From Drosophila miranda (taxonomy: Eukaryota > Arthropoda > Insecta > Diptera > Drosophilidae), in the NCBI RefSeq assembly GCF_003369915.1, contig NC_046677.1, forward strand, positions 10,850,001 to 10,914,000: DNA of 64,000 nt, read 5' to 3'. Within the stretch, counting starts at the first letter, position 1, and each line of letters starts with the position of its first letter. Both the position numbers and the translations under genes were made by a program. Of this stretch, positions 1 through 12,000 are shown piece by piece. The notes beneath the pieces are model-generated. The model made no database searches, was not told the DNA's origin, and saw only the letters and a program-made list of their open reading frames with translations.

Positions 1-3000
1 AGCAGGGGAAATGCTACCCGCACTCAAAGGAGGCGATGCCGATGGCGAGGGTGTCTCCGTCTCCACATTGACACGTGGACTTTCGCTGCCGCCCACGCTC
101 CTCGAGCCAATGCTGGAGATCGATTGAATCGAGTTGCTGGGCGAGGGCGAGGAGTAGTTGTTGACGGTGGCCCCTTGCAAGGGACCATAGGGGGAGGCGG
201 CGGCAGCGGTGGTGGTGGAGGAGACAACGGCTGCCACTGCGGTGGCCGTGGCCGCTGTAATCCCCGGCAGTTTGCTGGCCGCCTCCGCAATCAGATTGTG
301 ATGCAGCAGGTGCGTGGGGAAGCCCGTACCAGAGCTGCCACCATTCTGTGGCACCAGAGAGTGGTGTCCCGGATGATGGAAGGCCGTAGGATGTGGCTGC
401 TGTTGGTGTGGGGGTGCCCCCACCGCCTGCTGTTGCTGTTGCTGCTGATGGAATCCCTGAGGATTCGTTGGAGGAACTGGTGGGACCGGCGGATGCGTGG
501 ATATGTGCTGCGTGTAGTTGAAAGATGCCGACACATTCGTCACCAGCGACACGGGCAGGTGTGCCCCGGCGGTGGCATGATGATGATGGTGCAGTCCCGC
601 CGCTGCTGCAGCCGCCGCTGCCGCGTGATGCGCTGCAGCCGCATGGGCATGGGCATGGTGATGATGATGATGGTGATGATGTGCAGCGGCATGATGGGCA
701 GCGGCTGCTGCAGCCGCCGCGTGATGATGATGGTGATGCAACTGCGGATGAAGCTTGGGTTTCCGAGGACCACGCTCGTGTTGAACGGCTGTAAGAAGAG
801 AGAGAGAGGGGGGTCTTAGATATGTTTTAAGATCCGAAAAAGAATGGGCATTTACGAATTTAGGGTGCCTCTGTTTAGGCGTTATAACAAAAAATACTAT
901 AAATAGTACCAAAAGAATATAAAATACTATCAATAATACCAAAAAAAAAAATAATACTAAGAAAATACTAGACATAATATAAAGAAAATACTAGAGATAA
1001 TACCAAGATAATACTGGAAATAAAACTAAGAAAATACTAGAAATTATTCCAAGAAAATACTAGAAATGATACCAAAAAATATTAAAAATAGAACCAAGAA
1101 AATGCTAGAAATAATACCAAGAAATTAATATGACTAACACTAGAAATATAAGAAAATACTAGAAATAATACCAAGAAAATATTAAAAATATAGCCAAACA
1201 AATAATACAAGTAATGTACAGAAAATACTAGAAATAATACCAGAAAATACTAGAAATAATACCAAGAAACTTTTAGAAACAATAAAAATTAAGAAAATCC
1301 TAGAAGTAATACTATACAAAAAAGACTAAAAAAAAGGAAGAAAGTAATCGTTTTTAGATACATTTGAAATATACAATTGCATATCTTAGGGATAGCTTAG
1401 GGTATCTTTAAACGTAATAAACCATCTAATATTCCAAGTAAAGTTCTACGAAGTGTTTTTCTCTTTCTCAATCTTCTTTGTACTTCTTTTTGGATGATTT
1501 CCCTCTGATTTCCATGCCACCGTATTTGCATCTCCATCTTTTGTTTTCCCATGAAAATCAGTTCAAGTGTATAATTTCCACTAATCTGTCGTTAAGTATT
1601 TAAATAAATAAAAGTTAATTTCAAAAGATACTTTCTCCAGATACTTTTTCCATGATTTCTTTGAAGTGTTGGGCCCCCCAAGAAAAAGGTTCGACTTTCT
1701 ATCTCTCTGTGTGGCCCTTGCAAATAAATTGGGGGTATGGGGGCATGGAATGGGATACAAAGACATAATAAACCGATTATTAAAATGCTAAAGATGCAAA
1801 GATACAAAGATACAGAAAGGCAGTCCTTTGCCTTCTGGTCGTGTGAACTGTTGCATATGCCACAAGTTGAACCTTGAATCTGAATCTCTTATGAGGCGGG
1901 AGCAGGGGATATATCATGTGTGTGCCTTGCGCTGTCATGACTTTTATTTGTTTGTAATTAAATGTATCTATAGATACTGCCACCGCCACTGCTACTGCTA
2001 TTGCTATTGCTGATGCTGCTATGTGGATGTGTATGGCCATGACATGGCGCAAACGGGGGTGACATTTTAATCCTTCAGGATAATCGCATATGTGATGTGC
2101 CTTCCGCTGTAAAATGACTGCAGCCACTTGAATGTATCTCAAAGCCCCTTACCCCCACCTCCCTTGTGTGGCAGGCAGTGCCCTCCCATTTTCATGCCAC
2201 TTAAAACTAGAGCGCGAAAAAAGTCTCAAAGCTTTCAAAAGATCACAAATTTCAATTAAAGAAAATGCCAAACTCATCAAATTTTTATTTGCTGCGGGTT
2301 TTAGCGACAGAAAAAACTTCTGCAATGGCTCTTGCGATTTTCCCTCCTTTTCCTTTTTCAGGCGGGAACTTGGGAATTTTTTGTGGTTCAGCAAAAGATA
2401 AAAAACCAGGAAACCAAGAGCTGACTTTGAATACCCTTTTGGTGGCATATTTTTATTATATTTTCTTTGAAAATGTTTCCTCTGCTAAAGACTATGTTTT
2501 TCTGCAGAAATCCTTCCAATCTTCTTCGAAATACTTTTGCACTCCCACATCTCCTCAAAATCAGTATTCCCTTTTCCAAAGGGTATACGAAAAGACTGAA
2601 GAAAAGAAGAAGAAAAATACCCCCCAAAAATGTAGCTCAAACTTCAACTTAAACCCTTTTTTTGCCGTGACTCCATCCGCGACCCTCTCTTCCTCGCTGT
2701 CACTGCCCCGGTTTATTTCCTCGGGGGCGTGGCAAACAAAGAAACGTGTGAAAAAGGCAACAAAATTAGCTGCCATGAGCACAGAAAAAAAATTACAATT
2801 TATCCTTTTTTCCCTGCACTTTTCTTCTTGATTTTCTGCAGCTTTCTTTTTGTTGGAAGCGACGCCATTTTTTACTTGGTGGAAAACTTTGTTTGTTGGA
2901 AAAAGCTGGGGAAACCAGAGGGAAGTGGGCAAAGGGGACGAAGTAAAGCTGCAAAATGATTTACTTGCTAAAAAGTTATGATGATGGAAAATGCAAAAGT

Positions 3001-6000
3001 CGTGTCTCTGCGTTGAATGATAAAGAGGAAAAGCCCCTGAAGCGATTTTTCTATTTGTTAAAAATGCTTTAAGGAACTGAAGTTTGAAAGAGAGTTAATT
3101 AAAGGAAAACCACTCGGTAATCCCCAGAGATTATGGGGGAACTATGGAAGGAAAATCGATGAATATATCTATAAAGATAAAGATTTGATCCACCGAATGG
3201 CTAGAAAATCTATAATATTACTCGGAAATGTGTAAAGACATCCATTTATGATATCTAAAGAAGTTGTTTTGGTTTCTTGGGACTCAGTTGCACGTTTCGG
3301 GCGTTTATTTTGATCCCCCTATGAATATGAAATCTAATTAACACTTGACTTATAAGCTCTACAGGGATTCCACACTCCAAGGACTTCTAGCCGCCTTACA
3401 ACCCCCCTGCAGCACCACTTCAACCACAAAAATAAACACCTGGAAAGACTCTCAAGAATCTCTCTTTCCTGCCGAAATGTGTTACAAAAAGTTACGCCCC
3501 TTTGGCGAAAAGAATTACCAATCTTCAAATCTAATTAGCAACTCATTACGTGGGCCACAGCCACCCCAAAGAAAAACCCGGAAAACATACAGATACAGAG
3601 ATACACAGAAAAAAGAACAAACATATTGACCGATTTGCTGAAGCTAATCAATTAATTAGGGCAGAGAAAGAAGAGGAAGAGGGAGGCAGAGGGACACAGA
3701 CCAAGCAAAAACAATTATGTCAAAATATAGAGAGAACGAAAACAGAGGAGAAGAGGGGGAAAAGCACCAGGAAAAGGACTCAGGGATGAGCTCAGAGCAA
3801 CAGAAACAGAAACAGACAAAGGCAGAATGGATGTCAGAATGCCAGAAAATGGGCAAACGGAAAAAGCGGTAGAAAAATTAATGATAAGTGGCAGTGGAAG
3901 AGCGAGCCGAGCCGAGCCGGATGTTCTACAGCTGTAGCCATTCCCAGGACCAGGAACGGAACCCAGAGGACGACTTCACGGCACGCAAAAATTTCCCAAT
4001 TAATGATGATGATCATCACCAGAGAAACACTCTCCTGGTGGGGGCGGATGGAATGTCCTTCTGTAAGCTGAAAAGCGCAAAGCGTGCCCCAGAAATCGAA
4101 ATAAATAAATCGGTAAACGATAATGAGAGAGAGAGAGGAGCGCAGAAAGACTTTTACTTTTATATGCGGGATATGCAGAGACAGACACTCATCGTACTGG
4201 GCCTCCACAAAAGAGATACCTCCCTCCGCCACAGATAATGTCGTAATAAAAATTCGACCCACAATAAGAGAAATGTATCAAAATTTTTGGGCGAATGTTT
4301 GGTAGGCAAATTAAAAGTAAATAAGGCAACGTTTCGTTTGCAAAAATCATTCGAAGAACAGGGGAAACAAACGACAATGAAACCCGAAAATAAAATAAAA
4401 AGAAATATAAACCGTGAAATTAGGAAAACACTTGAAGTGATTCGATGCGCTTTCCCTGCAGGATGTGGTCTTCGAGTGCGAGTGTTGCCCCTGCGGATGA
4501 GTTCTGCATGGTATATGGTACGGGGAGTGCCCCTGCGGCTGAGTACTGAATGGTGTATGTTCAAGGGGTGTTTACATTTAGCCACTGATTCGCACCGGAG
4601 GGTTGGACAGGGACTTGTACGAAGAAGCGTAATGGTCCATAATGGCCACAATTTGTGTCAGCTCAATTCTCGATTCTCTCGGTGGCTGTCCGGGCAGTCA
4701 ACCGTTGAATTGTCGGGGCGGGACAATGGTTTATGAATAGAACGATTGTTAAGTAGTTATCTCCGGTAACAAAGGACGCCGGAGGGGAAAGCGATATAGG
4801 ATTGATGTATTCATGTTGATACTCATAAAAAGGTGATCTTTCCGCATTGATAAACTTGGTTGAATCTCAAAAATTATACATGGAAAGGCCTTTTGGGCGG
4901 ATAGTTTCAGTAGATTAGAAATCTAAGAAATAACAGTTACTAGAGAGTGCCTTTTTTACGTATTTTTTCGGGTACTATTTAAAAAATGTTCTTGGTTAAT
5001 TTGTAGTATTTCTTTTTGCTATTCATTTTAATATTTCTAGTATCCGTCTGGTATTTTCTCGGTATTTCTTCTAATATTTTCTAAATATCCCGCTTAGTAA
5101 TTGTTCGGTATTATTTATAGTCTTTATCAGGTATTTATTTATTCTAGCATCATTTATAGTATTTCTGTTATTATTTCTTATATTTTCTTGGTATTATTCA
5201 TACGATTTTCTTGGTACTCTTTTAAAAATGTTAAGCAGTATTTATACAATTTTTAGTTGTATTTTTCTAGTATTTTCCTGGTATTTTTGAAAGTATTATT
5301 TGTAGTATTATTTCTGGTATCACGTCCAATAAGATTGTGCATTATTTATGTAGGGTCATTCTTTCTCGTTTGTTAAAGGTTCATATGTATTTACCTTATG
5401 TATGTATACTGATCGTAGGCTAAGTACAAAACAGATAAAGGATCAGGGACTTTCGTTTTGTTTGAGTAATTATTGTAAGAGGTGTTTCTTCAAATATAGC
5501 TTAATAGAATATTTGAACTTCCTCCAAGATCATTTCATTCATCATTTAATCTTTCATAACTTTCTACTTCTATTGTTTAATTTTAATTCAAATTAATCCT
5601 TAAATTTTTCTATTTTTTATAGATATGCATATATACACCACCTGTCTGCACCCGTCCCGCAGTTTTGCAGAGAGGCCAAGGGCTTTTATGCCTCCTCTCT
5701 GACTCTTGTGTCAGGGCCATCAGTGTAGGTTTTGGACGGATGGATGGGAAGCTGCACCCAAAAGAGTGAGTGATTTTAAATCCGCTTTTAATGTTGACAC
5801 TGACACTTTCACACACACACAAACACATACAGATAGAAAGAGTGACAAAGAGGGAGAAAAATGGGGGGCATGACATGTGCAAGCCAGTCGCATTTACATG
5901 TCGCATGTCCCCAGCATTGCAGTCGTCTCTGTGAAAAGTGTATGCACATATCGTAGTAGGCTATAATGTCAATTAAGTAAAACATGCAACGTGCCTCTAT

Positions 6001-9000
6001 CTGTATTGTGTCTGTGTGCCATTGCAATGGGGAGGAGTGTATCTGTGTGTGGGCGTGTCTCTGAGCCATGGCTTTCTGTGCCCTGCAGTCATCTGTAAAT
6101 GAAAATTGCGTACACCCCCCACCGGAAACTGGCGGCTTAAAAGCTGCAAAATATATATATCAGCCATACATATACAACGATATATATATATATATGTTAT
6201 ATATAAATAAATATGTGTATGTGCAAAAATCAATACGTTAAAATGTGGTCATGAAATTAGCCAGAGTCTGCCTCAGTCTGCCTTTTGCGCCAGCGCCAAA
6301 AAGTCGGTCTCTTTTTCGGGGGGGAATAGACATCAACAAAATTAACATTGACATCGCCATCGACAACCGGGTAGCATACGGCAGGAGCATGCCACAGGGT
6401 GGCATGAAACGAGGGACATACACCGCACGGGGGGCCTGAAATGGAACGAACCTTGGCTTACCGCACTGCCAGAAACGGGGACGGAAACGGTTGACAAAAG
6501 GCTTAAGTGCCACAAAAATATATATGCAACAATATAGAACGGAGAGTCCTAGAAAACTAAGCAGAAATTTCCATTTTCTAGAACCATTTTCATTAGGTTT
6601 TCCGCCAGGCTGATTCTTGGGCAAAAAGGTTTTCTCCATTCACACAGCGTCTTGTCGTTTCTGGTAAGCCTTTCCAGGAAAAGCAGGAAAACGAAGGACG
6701 AAAGGAAACTGCCTTCTCGTTAAGAATTTTGTTTGCTTTGAGCTTGTAAAACTTTACGATTTGCAAAAAGCGCTAAAGTTAAAGTTCTACGGAATATACA
6801 TACATATACGAGCGATTCTAGATGAAAGGATTGTTGTGTACTCAGGGACTAGGGCGTTCGTTATGGATTATCAAAAGGAAATTAAGAGATGGAATATAGA
6901 ATATTCAAAATTAAAGACAAAAAGAGAACAAATCAAGAGAAGTTCTAGAGAAATTACTTAATACAAATAAAGAGTACAGGGAGAAATCTTTTAGGTTCCA
7001 AATCAAAAATACTATAAAGATCTATCGGGTATATATAAATATGACATATGATTGGTAGGCATTTTCAGATTTGGTATTCCATTTTTCTCTTAATAAATCA
7101 TACAAAATTGAGAAGATTCATCTTTTCCTGTACTTTTGCCCACAGATGCATTTCTTGATATATTCCAAATGTTAACAAAATATATTGGAAGCTTAAAGAT
7201 AAAATTTCTAAAGGTTGACTCTTTTCCTTTGAGTTCTTTCCCCGTAAAAAATCCATCGTTATTACTGTTCTTTTCTTCTTTATCTAGATCTCTTAAAACT
7301 AATCCCATACATATATCATTTCATACCAAATGATAATCCCTCTTTAAAACATCTAATCTTTTCACTTGTCCAACCATAAAATAAAAAAATGTCTTCATTG
7401 CCATTAGATGGCCCATTAGACATCACTTTTCGGCTCATCACGCACCCTGCCAGTGGTTTAAGGACCCCAATATTCCCACGCCCTTCTCACAACCCTCTAG
7501 CCCCACCGTCCCATTCCCAAGGATTGCCGCAAATGACTATTTTTTTATAGGGATTGGGAAAAAGCGACACAAATCACTCAAAATGAGAAGAAATCCGCTT
7601 AAAATGCCGCGTAAATATTTGCCAAGGAAAAAGAATGTGAAAGTAAGGAATTGTCTGGTTTCTGGTGAGAAAGGCGAGGGAGTACCAGGAAGGACGAAGG
7701 ATGCGTGTTGATGATGATGCTTCTGACACTTTGGTGTTGGTGGTGCTGTATACAAATGCAAATACCATTAAACGTGACAAGTGGCAACATAATTTGTTAG
7801 AAGAGCTCTCTTGCCAGCAGTTCTTTTCATTCTTTTTTTCTTTGGGGGAGCAGATATTAGCATACAAAGTAGCCAACATTTATAAGACTGTCAGCCAGTG
7901 GGCGGCGGTGCGGTGGTGCGTGGAAAAATGTGCGATGCTTGTCATATTTTCCCATAATAACTTATTTGTCAGAGTCTAAAGTGCTCTGACAGGGGAGCGA
8001 TTCGTTGGTCAATGCTCAATGCGGCTATGATGCCAGTTTTGGTGCGGGGAAAAGCGTTGAAGGACATTCGCTTCCTAGCTGAGGAAAAGGTCTGAATGTA
8101 GCATTGAGTGTTGATTAGGAGTTTACATTTAACTGGTAGTCCTTATAATGGTCTTTGATATCATACATATATCCATTTTTGACTGTAATAAGAACTTTAT
8201 TTTATCAACACTGGACTCTTTTTTGCCAGAGAAACTCTTCTAAACCTAAAGAAAGTTTTTATTCAATGATTTTTTAGTGATTTTCCAATACTTCCAGCAG
8301 CTAATCAACACTAGAAACACATATGAATAATCCTTGTAAAGTATTCCCCTGAATTTTGCCTGAAGTCACATTTCAACTTATCGAAAGCTTTACTTTCGCT
8401 TTTCCAGCACTACCCAACACTCAAAACAGTAACCAACACTGGCATTACTGAAGGAAAATTTTATTTTGAACATGTCATAAATTTGGCTCTCAGTGAAGTT
8501 CTATAGACAGCATTCAAGCCATTGTACAATTCGTTGTACACCTACAGTGTTCTTTCCAACACTAACACTCGCTAACCAACACTGGCAGCTGGCAGTAGGG
8601 CAAACATCTTTTCAATTAACTTTATTGGCACTTTGGCAACGTCGAGAAATCATACAAAAGGACTGGAGGAGAACCCAAACAGAAGGAAGAAAAAGGAAAA
8701 GACCCGAAAACTAGAAAATGGCTAACCACAGCAGGGAGCCCAACCCTCGAAAGCAACGCCAAACCCCTCCCTTAACAACTTTACTACTCGCATGTGGCAT
8801 CCACCAACCCGTGCCACACACAAAAAATTCTTACACAAACGTGCCTTGAACGATTTTTGTGGCTTTTTTGCTTTTTGCTCTAAACAACAAAAGCATTTTG
8901 TATCTGTCTGTTGTGGATACTACAATGGTGTTTTCTATGGGGGGATGGGGTGTATCTTTTGAGAACTGTTGTGTGTGGGGGGGGGGGGGGGGGGGGGTGA

Positions 9001-12000
9001 AATTGTTTTGGGGGGTGTGCATGTGTCTATGTGTGTTTATTGTTTATTTACGGCTACCAGCCAAGAAAAACCCCAAAAAGGCAGCCTAACATGAGGCTTT
9101 GTAGCGGCCAAAAACTAAGAAAATGTTCCCCCAAAAAAAGAATGCGGAGAGACAGAAAGACATGCGACATGTCAGGCATAGTACTAGGAGGATTTGCCTC
9201 CTTCTATTGTTACTCTTTCTTGGGGAGGAGAGTGGATGGATGCTCTTTCTGTGAGACAGTGGAGGAGAGCAGAATTTTTGGAAGGATTCTCTTTCTGGGA
9301 GGAGAGAGTGGGGCTTTGGATAGATTTCTCTGGATGGAACTTTCAGTTTTGGGAAAAGATAACATGAGAAAAGTTTGGAAAAACAAAGGGTGCCTTGGTT
9401 GTAGAGATGATCCTTTATAATAGAGAGTAGAGAGAAGAATAAAAGAGCTATAGGACGCTGTAAATGTAAAGAGTGAAGATGGGATTGACAAAAATTGTAT
9501 GGATCTTATTTATGACTGGGAAGAAATCTTCTCAGTAAAAATCTCATGGAACTACATTTTATGAATCCTTATGAAATCTTTAAAAAATTCATATTTGGGA
9601 TGGTATTCGAATGGTATTTATATGCCCTTTCCTTTCTACAGACTTATATCGCTTGAGGTTCTCTTCCTAGAGCATTTCCACTTCGTATTACCTTAGGTTT
9701 TCCTGTTCAGATGTGTTCCCTTCGTGTTTTGTTTTCCTTGAGCCCGTTGTGCTATTGTTGTTTCGCCTTCTTTTCAGCGAAGAAGAGTCGTCCAATATTT
9801 TCCCCACTTTTTGGGGAAAGTACATACGTAAATATGTACCCCTTCTGCTCCTACTCCTTTTTCTCTTTTTTGGCAGACATTTCCCCTGGTTTTGAAGGTT
9901 GGTTTTGACTGACGTCTAAGTTTCGGTCTTTGGGGGCATCATCATTTGATTGCCAATACATTTTAGTCGCATTTCCAGCATCAGCAGCAACAGCGACGGG
10001 GGATAATGCGTGTAATCCGCTATTAAGTGCACATTGTCAATCGCTTTCCGCTTCCGGCTCTATCACCGTACTCCTGCCTCTCCTTCGCCGGAAAATCGGG
10101 GAAAGCGAGAGACCCTTGCGTGTGGGTAGAATCTGCAGCGATTCTCACGCTGTTGATGATGTCCTTTCATGACGATGTCCCTGCGCAGTGAACCCATGAA
10201 TAGGGTACGAAAGATGTTGTATTCGAAACACTCTGAATACTGGATGATGGCTCTTGAATCGTAATCGTATGCCCTGCCTGACTCCCCCCTTTCAACGCTA
10301 TTATGTGTTTTTATGCTACATTTAATGTTGGCTTAAGAGCTTTAAAGCTAGCATTGTTGCAGCACAGCATTGAGCTGTGTATTTGGGTTTTGGTTATGGC
10401 CATCCGATTGCCGATGGCTCATTGGTTAGTGGGCGGATGTGGGTTTGGTTTGTTGTGGAGGATGCGCAACTTTTGGGGGTATCCCGAATTCGCGCTCGAA
10501 TGAGGCCCCGAATTTGGATGTCAATTGTTGGTTTAAACATGAGGCAATGGAGGTCATAATAGATGGAATATGCCCATAGATATGTAGAGATGTTTATTAG
10601 TCCTTCATCTAGTCCTTCATTTTAACATTACTGTAAAAATGTTCCTTATAACTTTATGAATTTCATGTGAAGTTAAAGGTAAATCGCATTTAAGATATAC
10701 TAAATACCAAATAAATACCAGATATACTAGAAAAACCAACCAAAGGAACTGCCAATAATTTTGTGCATTTGATTTTGCTTATATGTGTGTAAGCAACCCA
10801 AAATCAGAGAAAGTCTGGTATCTGGTAAGTGCTCTTTAAATAAAATATAATGGTTACACATTTTGCGTAGACAAACACTTAACACCTACACGCGACTGAA
10901 TGGCAATGACTTTTAATTAAATATCAAATTGTTTACTCCTTGGTTGTTTTGGCGTATAAAAGAGTCAACCGAAGAGAGGAATCATCACAGTCTTGTCGAA
11001 ATGTTTCTGAGATACACTGGAGTCTTAGCCTTCGCCTGCTTTGGCTTGCTTTCCCTGTCGGGGGCGTATAAAATAACACCATATGTCATTGACGGTGAGA
11101 TCATCAGGATTCATTAACCAGGAATCTAATTCCCCGCATTTTTCTTTAGGAGTGCCTGGATTCCTCAACGTAACTACTTCCCCATTCGTTAAGATTGGTG
11201 ATGGTTACTACTACATAGAGACAAAGATGGAAAAGAACTGGTACGACGCTTATGAATCTTGCCGCCGAATGGGCGCGGACTTGATCTCATTCGATAGCAT
11301 CGAAAAATGGAAGTTAATCAATCAGTATCTCATAAATACGAACATTCAGGCTAGATACTACACTTCAGGCACCGACCTGCATTTGGAGGGCAAGCACGTC
11401 TGGTTCGCTAATGGCCAACCTATAACCCTAGATATTTGGTATGCAAATAACCCAAATAATTATAGAAATATGGAACACTGTGATGAGCTTGGCTTTAAAG
11501 AAGAGAACAGATCCGAGACACCTGGATTGAATGATGTGCGCTGTGATTTTCCTCTACGGTATATTTGTGAGGCACCCAAGCCAAAGACAGCATCGTTTAT
11601 TGTGTGGTAAAATATGCGAAAAATAGATTACTTTGAAGTAAATTTATATTCGAAAATAATTTAAATAATTAACGTAATAATTGGAGACAAAAAATTCTTT
11701 TCATAAGAAGTAAAAAAGAATACAAAATTGATTAAATACCGAAAAATACCAGAAAACATCACAGGTAATTAAAATCATTTTGTGAATTTGATTTGAGTTT
11801 CAAGGAAACACCAAAACAATTCCAGAAATGAACTAAATTATTTTGTGAGTTTTAATTTAGTTTAAAGGAAGACCACGTCACAAAGCTACTAAATACCAGA
11901 AAAATATCCCAACAAATACCAAAAATGGACGCTTTATATGCGTATTTTTATAAGAATACCTTTTCCCCTCTCAAATTTCCTGCCATTTCAAATAACAAAT

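Larger units (their letters stand above)
789..10950. other. dsf intron 3, downstream part (no exons seen)
   Basis: This is most of the 11.6-kb intron between the zinc-finger exon and the hinge exon of dsf. No open frame here has a start, codon pattern and splice sites that look like a gene. It holds AT-rich degenerate arrays, short microsatellites (TA near 6180, CA near 5812, a poly-G at 8977) and a cluster of CAACACT words at 8203-8590. Such a large intron in a sex- and neuron-specific regulator is a likely place for enhancers, but the sequence does not show one directly. Confidence 0.6.

Noticed and set aside
124..819. A 231-codon plus-strand frame rich in Met, Arg and Gly.
   Set aside because: It is the reverse of the His/Ala/Gln-coding dsf exon; ATG runs come from CAT (His) codons.
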